Part shown: one piece after another, positions 45,726-55,167 of the stretch
Position numbering within the stretch: the first letter of the stretch is position 1
Layout of the letters: each line of letters begins with the position of its first letter
Assembly: GCA_031286615.1 (NCBI GenBank)
Contig: JAITUA010000002.1
Location: 248,001 to 312,000 of the forward strand
DNA: 64,000 bases
Source: Chryseobacterium sp.
GTDB taxonomy: Bacteria; Bacteroidota; Bacteroidia; Flavobacteriales; Weeksellaceae
Direction of reading: 5' to 3'
The notes under the pieces: model-generated
Told to the model about the DNA's origin: nothing
What the model saw: only the letters and a program-made list of their open reading frames with translations
Database searches by the model: none
Position numbers and translations under genes: made by a program

Positions 45726-46610
45726 ATGGCATCAGGCTTTTTTGCAATTTTGGATGATATTGCAGCATTGATGGATGATGTAGCAGTTACCAGTAAGGTT
45801 GCTACTCAAAAGACAGCAGGGATTTTAGGAGATGACCTTGCTGTAAATGCAGAAAAAGCCACTGGCTTTCTTTCTTCCAGAGAAATTCCGGTTCTATGGG
45901 CTATCACCAAAGGATCATTTATCAATAAACTGATTATTCTTCCTATCGTTTTTTTACTCAATTGGTTGTATGCTCCGGCTATTAATTATGTATTGATCCT
46001 TGGAGGATTCTATCTGGCCTTTGAAGGAGTTGAAAAAATAATAGAATTTCTTTTTCATCGTGACAAAAAGGGGCATGAAGTTATAGAAGAAATTGTAGAA
46101 GAAGAAAAAAGTTCAGAGGAAATAGAAAAACAGAAAGTAAAATCGGCAATTACAACGGATTTTATTTTATCAATCGAGATTGTTATTATTGCTTTAGGAA
46201 CCGTATTGGAAGAAAGTCATCCTTTCATTACACAGATTTTAGTAACGAGCCTGGTTGCATTTATCGCTACTGTTGGAGTTTATGGAATTGTAGCTTTGAT
46301 CGTAAGAATGGATGATGCAGGGTTTAAATTAATAAAGAAAAGTAACGATAAAGGTTTTTTTGGGAAGCTTGGGCATGTATTAGTGAAGGCTTTACCTATT
46401 GTTATTAAAATATTAGGAGTTGTAGGAACAATTGCTTTAATAATGGTTGCTGGTGGAATTTTTCTACATAGAATAGAATTTTTTCATGGTGTACTTCCAA
46501 CCTGGCCGGATGTTTTGAAAGAGCTTACGCTTGGAGTTGTTGGCGGATTGGCAGCGGTTGCCGTATTTACGTTAGGAAAGGGAATCTATTCTTTAGCGAC
46601 AAAAAAATAA
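45726..46610 (+). CDS. DUF808 family inner-membrane protein
   Basis: 294 residues. The family beginning GFFAILDDIAALMDDVAVTSKVATQKTAGILGDDLAVNAEKA is clear, followed by membrane segments (about 75-105, 145-165, 170-198, 220-245, 265-285). Equivalent to E. coli YedI-type proteins; function is not known. It is a monocistronic gene between divergent neighbours, with a terminator. Confidence 0.93.
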   Translation: MASGFFAILDDIAALMDDVAVTSKVATQKTAGILGDDLAVNAEKATGFLSSREIPVLWAITKGSFINKLIILPIVFLLNWLYAPAINYVLILGGFYLAFEGVEKIIEFLFHRDKKGHEVIEEIVEEEKSSEEIEKQKVKSAITTDFILSIEIVIIALGTVLEESHPFITQILVTSLVAFIATVGVYGIVALIVRMDDAGFKLIKKSNDKGFFGKLGHVLVKALPIVIKILGVVGTIALIMVAGGIFLHRIEFFHGVLPTWPDVLKELTLGVVGGLAAVAVFTLGKGIYSLATKK

Positions 46611-46634
46611 AAACAGAATTAGAATTAAATAACC

Positions 46635-46670
46635 AAAAAATCCTGTATTCGTGAGAGTACAGGATTTTTT
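46635..46670. terminator. Terminator of the DUF808 gene
   Basis: AAAAAATCCTGTA / TACAGGATTTTTT stem with a 10-base loop, T-rich on both strands. Confidence 0.9.
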
Positions 46671-46780
46671 ATTAATAAATAGGGAGAATTGATCAGTTGA
46701 CTTATTAAAGGTTATGCTCGTTTTTGCATAGGCATTTACTGAGATTCTTATCCTTTATTAAGTTATAGTTTGGAGTAAGC

Positions 46781-47461
46781 TTATTTTATTTTCAACCCAT
46801 TCATGTAGGCTAATTTAATTGTATTAGCGCCATGAAATTCAGAATAATTGAGATCAATTTTATTTTCCGTTTCCAGTTTCTCGTAAAGTTTAATAATTTT
46901 CCCTCTATATGGGCAACTGTTTACAAAATTGTTTAAAAAAAATTCAGTAGTATCTTTGTCTGAAAAACATAGAAAGAAATCTAATGGAGAAATAGAATCT
47001 TCTGACCATTGATTAAACTTTGTTCCATTATTCTTTAAAAACTCGATGGCGATTTTCTTAGAATTAAAAATTTCGAAAATTGGAAGTATATATTTTTCTA
47101 TATTTTCTGTGATTTCAATAATTGATTTTTCATAAGATAGCCTAGCTAAATTCCATTCTTTCCAATTATTATAGGGAGTTAAATAGCCTATTTGATTTCC
47201 AAAAATTAATCCCTGAGAATATTCATTTTTAGTTTGCTCTATCTGCCATTTCTTTAAAATTTTAGAATAGATACCAATGTTAGGTAGGAGTTTAATGGAT
47301 GAAGAATCATTCCTAAAACTCGACTGAAAATAAATCTCAAAATAGATATCTTTATCAAGGGATACTTTCTTAAGTCTTTGTCCTTTTTTAAGCGTTTTGA
47401 AACCATCAAGCTGAGTGGCAATTTCGTTACAGGCATTTAAAAACATTGTTCTTGTATCCAT
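46781..47461 (-). CDS. DUF4304-like protein, possible orphan immunity protein
   Basis: 226 residues from ATG 47461; the frame is also open to a TTG at 47491, less likely. The beginning (FLNACNEIATQLDGFKTLKKGQRLKKVS ... FEIYFQSSFRND) follows the outline of DUF4304, an all-alpha/beta domain common among immunity proteins of polymorphic toxin systems. No toxin gene is next to it. The base composition is somewhat more AT-rich than its neighbours. Assignment is tentative. Confidence 0.55.
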   Translation of the reverse strand: MDTRTMFLNACNEIATQLDGFKTLKKGQRLKKVSLDKDIYFEIYFQSSFRNDSSSIKLLPNIGIYSKILKKWQIEQTKNEYSQGLIFGNQIGYLTPYNNWKEWNLARLSYEKSIIEITENIEKYILPIFEIFNSKKIAIEFLKNNGTKFNQWSEDSISPLDFFLCFSDKDTTEFFLNNFVNSCPYRGKIIKLYEKLETENKIDLNYSEFHGANTIKLAYMNGLKIK

Positions 47462-47525
47462 TTGTTTCCAGAAGTATTTTGAGTCGATCAAATAAAGAAT
47501 AAAAGTATAGAAAATAAAAGAGAAT

Positions 47526-47550
47526 AAAAAAAGAGGCTTAAAAAGCCTCT
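47526..47550 (-). terminator. Terminator of the grpE-dnaJ operon
   Basis: AGAGGCTT / AAGCCTCT stem with a T run on the minus strand, 7 bases after the dnaJ stop. Confidence 0.9.
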
Positions 47551-47556
47551 CTTATA

Positions 47557-48675
47557 TTAATTGAATAAATCTTTTACTTTATCAAAAAAAGTTTTTTCCT
47601 TTCCGGATGGTTCTGCAACCATTTCTCCGCTGGACATCTGCTTTTCAAAGAAGTCTTTCTGATCCTTCGTAAGCTTTTGTGGAGTCCATACATTGATGTG
47701 GATAAACATGTCTCCTTTTCCGTAACTGTCGATACTTGGAAGTCCTTTTCCTGCCAATCTTAAGATCTTTCCGGACTGAGTTCCCGGATCAACGGTAATT
47801 TTTACTTTTCCGCCTACAGTAGGAATTTCCTTTTTCGTTCCTAAAGCAGCTTCAGCAAAAGAAACATACAGCTCCTGGTGAAGATTATCGCCTTCTCTCT
47901 TAATGATTTGATCTACTTCCTCTTCAATGATTACTAATAAATCCCCTGGAATTCCACCAAACGGAGCATCATTTCCTTTCCCTCTTACATTAAGCTGGAT
48001 ACCGTCTCTTGCTCCTGCCGGAATATTGATCGTGATTTCCTCTTCATCTTTGATAAGACCTTGTGCATTGGCTCCTGCAGGAATCTTGTCAGCAACTTTC
48101 CCAATTCCCTGGCAAGTACCACAAGTTGTCTGAGTCTGCATTTGACCGAACATGGTATTCATTACTTTAAGCTGAACACCGGAACCATTACAGGTAGGAC
48201 ATGTTTTTGAAGTGGCACCTTCTGCCATCTTCATTTTTTTTACTTTAATGGTTTTCTGAGTTCCGTTTACCATTTCCTCAAGGTTCAGCTTGATTCTGAT
48301 TCTTAAATTAGAACCTTTTACCTGCTGACGGCCTCCACCGCCGCCACCGAATCCTCCGAAACCACCACCGAAAATATCTCCAAACTGGCTGAAAATATCT
48401 TCCATGTTCATTCCGCCTCCGAAGCCACCGCCTCCGAAACCTCCATTTCCACCCATTCCGGCGTGACCGAACTGGTCGTATCTGGCACGTTTCTGATCGT
48501 CGCTTAGAACTTCGTAAGCCTCAGCAGCTTCTTTAAATTTTTCTTCAGCCTCCTTATCACCAGGATTTTTATCCGGATGAAATTTGATGGCCATTTTACG
48601 GTATGCTTTTTTTATTTCGTCGGCGGATGCAGATTTGCTGATCTCAAGAACCTCGTAATAATCTCTTTTTGACAT
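47557..48675 (-). CDS. dnaJ: Chaperone DnaJ, with one of two zinc sites missing
   Basis: 372 residues. J domain 1-70 with HPD at 33-35, then a Gly/Phe-rich linker (75-115). The zinc region (about 145-215) has only two CxxCxGxG motifs, CPTCNGSG (C159/C162) and CGTCQGIG (C185/C188), instead of four. By position they are motifs 2 and 3, which form zinc site II, the site needed for work with DnaK. Motifs 1 and 4 are replaced by ATSKT and [11 protein letters not shown]. The C-terminal substrate-binding domains are normal. The gene follows grpE by about 100 bases on the same strand. Confidence 0.93.
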   Translation of the reverse strand: MSKRDYYEVLEISKSASADEIKKAYRKMAIKFHPDKNPGDKEAEEKFKEAAEAYEVLSDDQKRARYDQFGHAGMGGNGGFGGGGFGGGMNMEDIFSQFGDIFGGGFGGFGGGGGGRQQVKGSNLRIRIKLNLEEMVNGTQKTIKVKKMKMAEGATSKTCPTCNGSGVQLKVMNTMFGQMQTQTTCGTCQGIGKVADKIPAGANAQGLIKDEEEITINIPAGARDGIQLNVRGKGNDAPFGGIPGDLLVIIEEEVDQIIKREGDNLHQELYVSFAEAALGTKKEIPTVGGKVKITVDPGTQSGKILRLAGKGLPSIDSYGKGDMFIHINVWTPQKLTKDQKDFFEKQMSSGEMVAEPSGKEKTFFDKVKDLFN

Positions 48676-48679
48676 GACA

Positions 48680-48776
48680 ATTTTATAATTGATTGTTGAT
48701 AAATGATAAAAGATATTGTAAAGCTAATAAGTGAAACATTCATCAATTATCACTCACCATTTATCATTTATGAATT
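48680..48776. repeat. Inverted simple repeat between grpE and dnaJ
   Basis: TTGATAAATGATAA on the left is matched by TTATCATTTAT on the right, with similar ATCAATTATCAC blocks. It may form a hairpin in the operon message and reduce dnaJ translation relative to grpE. Confidence 0.6.
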
Positions 48777-49313
48777 TTAATTTCCTGTTACTACTTTTGC
48801 AAAACGGATTACTTTATCACCTAAAGTATATCCAGTTTCAATAACGTCTACGATTTTTCCTTTCAAATCTTCCGATGGAGCAGGGATCTGAGTAATCGCT
48901 TCATGGAAATCAACATTAAAGCTGTCACCAGCTCTTACTTCCATTGTTTGTAAGCCTTTTTCGGTAAGTTTATTTTTGAATTTCTGATAGATAAGCTCTA
49001 CACCTTGCAGGTCAGCCGGGTTTCCGTTTTTAGCGATTTCCTTTAATGCTCTTTCAAAATCATCTAAAACCCCTAACATTGAAACCATCATCTCCTGGTT
49101 AGCATATTGGAAGAATTCCATCTTCTCCTTGCTTGTTCTTTTTTTATAGTTTTCGAATTCAGCATACAATCTGATGTAACGGTCTTTTTCTTCTGCCAAA
49201 AGTTCTTCTGGAGAAGGTGCTGCTGTCACATTGTCCTGAGACGTTGCGTCATTATGAACGTTGTTTTCTTCCTGATTATTGATGCTTTCTTCGTTAATAT
49301 CCTGGTTTTCCAT
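48777..49313 (-). CDS. grpE: Nucleotide exchange factor GrpE
   Basis: 178 residues. An acidic, Asn/Gln-rich N-terminal tail (1-45) precedes the long coiled coil (YIRLYAEFENYKKRTSKEKMEF), then the beta domain with FNVDFHEAITQIPAP and TGYTLGDKVIRFAKVVTG. It releases ADP from DnaK. First gene of the grpE-dnaJ unit; dnaK is not in the window. A dyad-symmetric regulatory region lies upstream. Confidence 0.96.
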   Translation of the reverse strand: MENQDINEESINNQEENNVHNDATSQDNVTAAPSPEELLAEEKDRYIRLYAEFENYKKRTSKEKMEFFQYANQEMMVSMLGVLDDFERALKEIAKNGNPADLQGVELIYQKFKNKLTEKGLQTMEVRAGDSFNVDFHEAITQIPAPSEDLKGKIVDVIETGYTLGDKVIRFAKVVTGN

Positions 49314-49340
49314 AATTCAATATTTATTTACTGTTTGTTT

Positions 49341-49391
49341 GACAAAGAGCCTGCCAAATCCGAAATCAGGACATTAAGGCAGAAAAATGTC
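49341..49391 (-). promoter_or_regulatory. Candidate heat-shock control region of grpE
   Basis: GACATT (49370-49375) and AATGTC (49386-49391) form a perfect inverted repeat, and CTGCC/GGCAG another. On the minus strand TTTGGCA, five bases, then TTTG may be a non-standard promoter. Assignment to heat shock rests on the gene's role only. Confidence 0.35.
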
Positions 49392-49476
49392 TAACGCTGA
49401 ATAGTGGTTAAATCAATCCACTTCGTTTGTGAATTTGTTGTATTGTGAGATTAAAAATTGACTTTGCAAAGCAAAA

Positions 49477-49517
49477 ATTGACTATTGACCATTCACTAAT
49501 AATGTCCAATAGTCAAT
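49477..49517 (-). terminator. Terminator of mntH
   Basis: ATTGACTATTG / CAATAGTCAAT, perfect 11-pair stem with a 19-base loop, then TTTTTG on the minus strand. Confidence 0.75.
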
Positions 49518-49539
49518 TCAAAAACTATAGTTGTGTTTT

Positions 49540-50874
49540 TTATTCTCCCGTAAACGTTTGATACAACAGGTACAGGTTTAAAACAATAATAATAATGGAA
49601 ATTACCCATACGCAGATTTTAAGGAACGGTTTATTGACAAATTCACCCATTTTCGCTTTATCATTGGTAAACATAACCAATGGAACAACAGCAAAACTCA
49701 GCTGCATGGATAGAATCACCTGGCTTAAAACCAATAGTTCGGTCGTTCCCTGTTCGCCGTAAAGAATAGCAACAATAAGTGCCGGAATTACAGCAATAAG
49801 TCTTGTGATAAGCCTTCTCAACCAGGGTTTTAATCTGATATTTAAAAACCCTTCCATTACAATCTGTCCTGCAAGAGTTCCGGTTAATGTTGAGTTTTGT
49901 CCGGATGCCAATAAAGCAATAGCAAACGCAATACTTGCCATGGAAGCTCCCAGAATAGGAGTAAGCATCTTATATGCATCATGAATATCAGCAACATGTT
50001 CGTTCCCTGTTGTATGGAATGTGGCTGCTGCCAGAATAAGTATTGCAGCATTGATGAAAAATGCCAGCATCAATGAAACCGTACTGTCTATTGTGGCAAA
50101 TTTTATGGCTTCTTTTTTTCCTTCCGTATCGCGGGTATAATCTCTGGTCTGTACAATACTGCTGTGCAGATACAGATTGTGGGGCATTACGGTGGCTCCT
50201 AAGATTCCAATGGCAATATATAGCATTGCGGGATTCTGAATGATTTCCTTTTGAGGAACCAATCCTCCCAGAATTTCACTGAAAGCAGGCTTGGAAATAA
50301 TGATTTCATAGACAAAACAAGCCAGGATAATGAATATAAGTCCTCCTACAATACTTTCAATCCATCGGAAACCTTTGGCCTGAAGTAAGAGAATAATTAA
50401 AACATCCACTGTGGTAATGACAATTCCCCAGGTCAGCGGAATGTGAAATAATAGGTTTAACGCAATCGCAGAACCAATGACTTCGGCGAGATCACAGGCG
50501 GCAATAGCTATTTCACAAAATACCCAGAGAATAAAATTGGTAGTAGGGCTGAAGTGATCTCTGCAGGCCTGTGCAAGATCTCTTTCTGCAACAACTCCCA
50601 GTTTCACGGATAAATGCTGCAAAACCATTGCGAAAATATTTGAAATAAGAATTACGGATAGCAGAGTATACCCAAACTGAGCACCTCCGGCAATATCAGT
50701 AGCCCAGTTCCCCGGATCCATATATCCAACGGCAATCATCAGTCCCGGTCCTGCAAATGCAAGATATTTTCTCCAGAAATTTGCATTTTTCGGGACTTTG
50801 ATAGATGAATAAACCTCTGATAAGGAATGAGATGTTTTATCTTTTCGCCAGGCGCTTTTTATATTGAAATTCAT
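49540..50874 (-). CDS. mntH: Nramp-family manganese/divalent metal transporter
   Basis: 444 residues and eleven membrane helices. Metal-binding and family motifs AVGYMDPGNWATDIAGG (with the D-P-G-N core of helix 1) and GATVMPHNLYLHSS (M-P-H of helix 6) are intact. It imports Mn2+, and possibly Fe2+, with protons. An inverted repeat between the promoter and start suggests metal-responsive repression. Single gene. Confidence 0.95.
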   Translation of the reverse strand: MNFNIKSAWRKDKTSHSLSEVYSSIKVPKNANFWRKYLAFAGPGLMIAVGYMDPGNWATDIAGGAQFGYTLLSVILISNIFAMVLQHLSVKLGVVAERDLAQACRDHFSPTTNFILWVFCEIAIAACDLAEVIGSAIALNLLFHIPLTWGIVITTVDVLIILLLQAKGFRWIESIVGGLIFIILACFVYEIIISKPAFSEILGGLVPQKEIIQNPAMLYIAIGILGATVMPHNLYLHSSIVQTRDYTRDTEGKKEAIKFATIDSTVSLMLAFFINAAILILAAATFHTTGNEHVADIHDAYKMLTPILGASMASIAFAIALLASGQNSTLTGTLAGQIVMEGFLNIRLKPWLRRLITRLIAVIPALIVAILYGEQGTTELLVLSQVILSMQLSFAVVPLVMFTNDKAKMGEFVNKPFLKICVWVISIIIIVLNLYLLYQTFTGE

Positions 50875-50878
50875 AAAT

Positions 50879-50894
50879 GTTAGAAATGACTAAC
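50879..50894 (-). promoter_or_regulatory. Candidate metal-regulator operator at mntH
   Basis: GTTAG-AAATGA-CTAAC, perfect 5-base arms, sits between the promoter element and the start codon. The position fits a repressor such as MntR or another DtxR-family protein. Confidence 0.5.
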
Positions 50895-50901
50895 AAATTT
50901 A
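50894..50901 (-). promoter_or_regulatory. TAnnTTTG promoter element for mntH
   Basis: Reads TAAATTTG on the minus strand, 19 bases before the ATG, adjoining the candidate operator. Confidence 0.5.
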
Positions 50902-50933
50902 ATTAAATAAATGTAAACAGAGAAATCATGATA

Positions 50934-50964
50934 TAAAAAAATCCCGGAAATTACTTCCCGGGAT
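50934..50964 (-). terminator. Terminator of the OmpA-domain gene
   Basis: ATCCCGG / CCGGGAT stem with a 10-base loop and T run on the minus strand. Confidence 0.88.
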
Positions 50965-50987
50965 CTAATTTTTATTGAATCTAAAGA

Positions 50988-52316
50988 TTATTTTGCAAAT
51001 CTTACAGCCATTTTTCTATCAGCAGCTCTTTCTGCGTCAGAAGCTTTTGCATCTACTTTAGCAAATTGACTTCCATAACCGTCAGCAGCAATTACCTGTG
51101 CGCCAACTCCGGATTTAGCTAAAGCAGCTTTAATGTACTCAGCTCTTGCTTTTGACAATTTTACGTTAGACGCTTCGTTTCCTGTTTTATCAGTATAGCC
51201 TCCAACTTTAATTTTTGCATCAGGGAAAGCTTTAAGGATAGCCACAAGATTATCCAATTGTCCTTGTGAACCTGTTTCAAGTTCAGTAGAACTTCCCATT
51301 TTGAAATTTACGTGATCGAAATCGTACCACTTATCTTTCAATGCGGAATCATCTGCAGCATTTTTGTAACCATCGGATTTTAGGAATGCAATCATCTGAT
51401 CTTCCATACCACCTTTGTAACCTTTTAACATCACACCGTTAAGATCAATGTTTTCATCGGTTTTAGCAGTAGCCGGAACAGGTGTTGCAGTTCCTGTTGT
51501 AGCGGTATCTGCAGTAGAACTTGCCGTTGCAGAGTCAGACGTAGCTGTAGTTGTGGTAGTAGTCTGTTTTTTCTCACACTGCTTCCACAAGAAATATCCG
51601 GCTGCCAGTAACAGTAAAAGCGGAAGCAGCCATTTCCAGATGGAGCCTCCGCCTTGATTATTATTGTTGTTATTTTCAAATCGTTCTCTCACTTCTCTAG
51701 CTCCTTCTGAAACATTTTCTCTTGCTGTAGCTACACCTTCTGCGATGTTATCTTTAGCAGTAGAAGTTACTGAAGAAACTGTTTCTTTCGCCTGACCAAA
51801 CCAATTTTCAGCTCCTAATCCAAAGGAAGCCAAAGAAAGACCTGCCGGCAATAAGGAAGAAATAATGCCTTTCTGATCATTCAGTAAACTGGAAATACCT
51901 GAAGCACCCAAATTATTGTCTGCTGCATATTTTCCAATTGTGCCTACTGTAGCTCCAGTCACCAGATTTAACAAAGAACCTGCAGAGGTATTGCTTACTC
52001 CTGAAAAACTGGCAATGGAATTGATTAATCCACTTACTTTATCTCCAAAAATTGAAGATAACAAGTTAGAAATAATAGGATTACTAGACGAACCGCCTAA
52101 TAAATTTCCTAAAATTCCACTTGAAGAGGCTTGTGTAATAGCATCCACAACGCCTGGCTTATCTGCATTATTGGCTAATCCTCCTACTACTGCAGGTAAT
52201 AATCCGCCAATTGCTTTAGAAATACCGGATTCACTTTCTCCAAACTGCGAGGCAGCCTGTGAAACCAAAGCGGGACCTAATTGTCCTTTAATTAAATCAA
52301 TGACATTTAAAGACAT
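50988..52316 (-). CDS. DUF937-transmembrane-OmpA fusion protein
   Basis: 442 residues. Residues 1-165 match DUF937 (IDLIKGQLGPALVSQAASQ, then Gly-rich helices), 170-215 form a charged helix, 227-244 is a membrane helix, and a Thr-rich linker leads to an OmpA-like peptidoglycan-binding domain (about 335-442, with GGYTDKTGNEASN and KLSKARAEYIKAAL). There is no signal peptide, so the DUF937 part should remain in the cytoplasm and the OmpA domain bind the wall from the inner membrane. Function is unknown. Confidence 0.85.
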   Translation of the reverse strand: MSLNVIDLIKGQLGPALVSQAASQFGESESGISKAIGGLLPAVVGGLANNADKPGVVDAITQASSSGILGNLLGGSSSNPIISNLLSSIFGDKVSGLINSIASFSGVSNTSAGSLLNLVTGATVGTIGKYAADNNLGASGISSLLNDQKGIISSLLPAGLSLASFGLGAENWFGQAKETVSSVTSTAKDNIAEGVATARENVSEGAREVRERFENNNNNNQGGGSIWKWLLPLLLLLAAGYFLWKQCEKKQTTTTTTATSDSATASSTADTATTGTATPVPATAKTDENIDLNGVMLKGYKGGMEDQMIAFLKSDGYKNAADDSALKDKWYDFDHVNFKMGSSTELETGSQGQLDNLVAILKAFPDAKIKVGGYTDKTGNEASNVKLSKARAEYIKAALAKSGVGAQVIAADGYGSQFAKVDAKASDAERAADRKMAVRFAK

Positions 52317-52434
52317 AATAATAAATTTTTTTGATTAATGTTGAGATAAATTTAAACAAAAATCCGTCCAAAAGTCACTTTTTTTTGAATATTTCTTTAA
52401 AAATTAACGATTTTTTTTAAAATCATTAAAATTA

Positions 52435-53910
52435 TTAATAAGCTTTTGCGAATAATACACGTCTCTTAGATGGTTTTCCGGAAACTAAAGATACACCTTC
52501 TTCTACATCATCATCTAAAGGTATACATCTGATGGTAGCCTTCGTTTCATCCTTAATTTGTTCTTCTTCTTCAGCTGTACCATCCCAGTGAGCATAGATG
52601 AAACCACCTTTCTCTTCCAGAACTTTTTTGAATTCTTCGTAAGTATCCACTTTCGTAAAATTATCTTTTCTGAATTCAAGAGCTTTGTTATAAAGATCCT
52701 GCTGAATTGTTTTCAATAGATCTTCGATATAAGAATCCAGACCTTCGATAGAACGAACTTCTTTTGTCAGATTATCTCTTCTTGCAATTTCCACAGATTT
52801 ATTTTCCAGATCTCTTGGGCCCATCGCGATTCTTACAGGAACTCCTTTCAATTCATATTCTGCAAATTTCCAACCCGGTTTGTTCTGAGTATCATTGTCG
52901 AACTTCACGGAAATACCTTTTGCTTTCAGTTTAGCCTGAATATCTAAAGCTACTTCACTGATTTGCTCTAACTGCTCTTCTCCCTTAAAGATTGGAACAA
53001 TCACCACCTGAATAGGCGCCAGAGTAGGAGGCAGTACCAATCCGAAATCATCAGAGTGCGTCATAATCAAAGCTCCCATCAAACGGGTTGATGTTCCCCA
53101 TGATGTAGCCCATGCATGTTCTATTTTTCCTTCTTTATTAGTGAATTTTACGTCAAATGCTTTTGCGAAATTCTGTCCTAAGAAGTGAGATGTTCCCGCC
53201 TGTAAAGCTTTTCCATCCTGCATTAATGCTTCAATACAATAGGTTTCATCAGCTCCTGCAAATCTTTCAGACGGCGTTTTTAATCCCTGAATTACCGGCA
53301 TTGCCATAAAGTTTTCTGCAAAATCTGCATATACTTTATTCATTTTTTCTGCTTCTTCCACTGCTTCATCTTTTGTAGCGTGAGCGGTGTGCCCCTCCTG
53401 CCATAAGAATTCTGCCGTTCTTAAGAAAAGACGTGTTCTCATTTCCCAACGAACAACATTCGCCCATTGGTTGATCAATATCGGTAGGTCTCTGTAAGAC
53501 TGAATCCAGTTTTTGTATGTATTCCAGATAATAGCTTCTGAAGTAGGACGAACGATAAGTTCTTCTTCCAGCTTCGCATCCGGGTCTACAATCAGTTTGG
53601 ATGGATTGTCCGGATCTGTTTTTAATCTGTAGTGAGTAACAACAGCGCATTCTTTTGCAAAACCTTCTGCATTTTTTTCCTCAGCCTCAAACAAGCTCTT
53701 GGGCACAAAAAGCGGGAAGTATGCGTTAACGTGACCTGTTTCCTTGAACTTTTTATCCATTTCATCACGCATTTTTTCCCAGATCGCATAGCCATACGGT
53801 TTGATCACCATACATCCACGCACGCCTGAGTTTTCAGCTAAATCAGCTTTTACAACCAGCTCATTATACCATTTGCTGTAATCTTCGCTTCTTGAGGTTA
53901 ATTTTGCCAT
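52435..53910 (-). CDS. proS: Prolyl-tRNA synthetase (archaeal/eukaryotic-type, short)
   Basis: 491 residues from ATG 53910 ([10 protein letters not shown]). A longer frame extends to 54072 without family similarity; the promoter match at 54020-54027 argues against it. Class II motifs appear in [51 protein letters not shown] and the C-terminal anticodon region. The bacterial editing insertion is absent, marking the short form. It charges tRNA-Pro. Confidence 0.96.
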   Translation of the reverse strand: MAKLTSRSEDYSKWYNELVVKADLAENSGVRGCMVIKPYGYAIWEKMRDEMDKKFKETGHVNAYFPLFVPKSLFEAEEKNAEGFAKECAVVTHYRLKTDPDNPSKLIVDPDAKLEEELIVRPTSEAIIWNTYKNWIQSYRDLPILINQWANVVRWEMRTRLFLRTAEFLWQEGHTAHATKDEAVEEAEKMNKVYADFAENFMAMPVIQGLKTPSERFAGADETYCIEALMQDGKALQAGTSHFLGQNFAKAFDVKFTNKEGKIEHAWATSWGTSTRLMGALIMTHSDDFGLVLPPTLAPIQVVIVPIFKGEEQLEQISEVALDIQAKLKAKGISVKFDNDTQNKPGWKFAEYELKGVPVRIAMGPRDLENKSVEIARRDNLTKEVRSIEGLDSYIEDLLKTIQQDLYNKALEFRKDNFTKVDTYEEFKKVLEEKGGFIYAHWDGTAEEEEQIKDETKATIRCIPLDDDVEEGVSLVSGKPSKRRVLFAKAY

Positions 53911-54019
53911 TATTTTTTTAAATTTTTTTAACTTTTGTACATTATTGTTATCTAAAAATAAAAATCTATTTTTGATAGATTTTTTTACCAGTATTTTGGT
54001 ACATTTTTGGTACAGATTG

Positions 54020-54027
54020 CAAATATA
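54020..54027 (-). promoter_or_regulatory. TAnnTTTG promoter element for proS
   Basis: Reads TATATTTG on the minus strand, about 109 bases before the ATG, leaving a leader with a hairpin at 53957-53983. Confidence 0.5.
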
Positions 54028-54054
54028 ATTTAAATTAAAAATTTTTACGTTATC

Positions 54055-55167
54055 ATGAAAAGAAATATACATAAAAATTTGCTTGGTCTGCTAAGATCCA
54101 AAGGGGTGTTGGCTATATCAGGCGGGTTATTACTTGTGTCTTGTGGTGCTCAGATGGGAGGGTATAGCGAGACGGATGGGGTGTATTACGACCCCAATAA
54201 GGATACGCTACCTGAAGGAGTTATCATCAATGATAGCGGAAACAGAGTAGGAGAATATTATGACTATTATCAGGATTCCAATGTCATTCAAAATGCACAA
54301 ACGAATTCCAGAGAACAGCAAAACAGATATAATGACTGGAGTAATACCAATCCGAATTGGAACTCCAATGCTACTGATTCAGACTGGGGACTTTATGCAG
54401 GTTCTCAGACGAACTACTATGACAACTCTTGGGGATGGGGATCTCCTTGGGGATGGTATGGTGGCTACAGCCCATATTGGGGCTGGGGCATGAACCGCGG
54501 CTGGGGCTGGGGTGCAAGTTTGTCCTGGGGTTGGGGCGGATCATTCGGATGGGGCTGGGGAGGCTCTTACGGATGGGGAAGTCCATACTGGGGATACGGT
54601 TATGGTGGATATTATGATCCATTCTGGGGCGGTTACGGAAACCCTTATTGGGGATACGGAGGCGGCTACTGGGGTGGTGGATACTACAACAGACCTGTTT
54701 ATAGAAGAAGCGGTGCCAGTGGAGGAGGATTCCAGAATACAGGTGTAGCTAACGCAGTATACAGAACCAATACAGCCAATTCAGGCTTCAGAAATACTAA
54801 TGGTGGTTTCAGAAACGGAAATAACGGAGGTTTCAGAGACTCTAATTCAAATGGTGGTTTCAGAAATAGTAACGGCGGATTTAGAAACACAGATAATGGC
54901 GGCTTCAGAAATTCCAACTCAAATGGCGGTTTCAGAAACTCCAATTCAAATGGTGGATTCCGTAATACTGCACCACAGACAAGACCTAATTATAATTATC
55001 AGCAATCACAGCCTAGAAACAATAATGGAGGCTTCAGATCTAATGATTCAGGAGGTTTCAGATCTAGCGGCGGCTTCAACTCCGGTGGAGGCGGCTTCAG
55101 AGGAGGTTCTTCTGGCGGCGGTGGCGGAATGAGATCCGGCGGCGGAGGCAGAGGTGGATTCAGATAA
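54055..55167 (+). CDS. Trp/Gly-rich repetitive surface lipoprotein
   Basis: 370 residues. Lipobox LLVSC with the cysteine at residue 30. A short polar region is followed by about 100 residues in which W and G alternate ([40 protein letters not shown]), then a long run of NGGFRN-type repeats (about 225-340) and a final Gly/Arg/Ser-rich stretch. Many copies of a hexapeptide and biased codons indicate repeat expansion. The gene lies between proS and a FadL-like porin gene; together the last two are probably exported to the outer membrane. Function is unknown. No enzyme domain. Confidence 0.8.
   Translation: MKRNIHKNLLGLLRSKGVLAISGGLLLVSCGAQMGGYSETDGVYYDPNKDTLPEGVIINDSGNRVGEYYDYYQDSNVIQNAQTNSREQQNRYNDWSNTNPNWNSNATDSDWGLYAGSQTNYYDNSWGWGSPWGWYGGYSPYWGWGMNRGWGWGASLSWGWGGSFGWGWGGSYGWGSPYWGYGYGGYYDPFWGGYGNPYWGYGGGYWGGGYYNRPVYRRSGASGGGFQNTGVANAVYRTNTANSGFRNTNGGFRNGNNGGFRDSNSNGGFRNSNGGFRNTDNGGFRNSNSNGGFRNSNSNGGFRNTAPQTRPNYNYQQSQPRNNNGGFRSNDSGGFRSSGGFNSGGGGFRGGSSGGGGGMRSGGGGRGGFR

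Noticed and set aside
53911-54072. N-terminal extension of proS to 54072
   Set aside because: The promoter match at 54020 lies inside it, it lacks family similarity, and it would overlap the divergent lipoprotein gene.
54782-55060. NGGFRN DNA repeats considered as a CRISPR array
   Set aside because: Units vary, lack fixed spacers, and lie inside a coding frame.
54300-55160. Several open frames on both strands of the repeat lipoprotein
   Set aside because: They are shadows created by the Gly/Trp/Arg repeat; only the frame with a lipobox has a signal and start.
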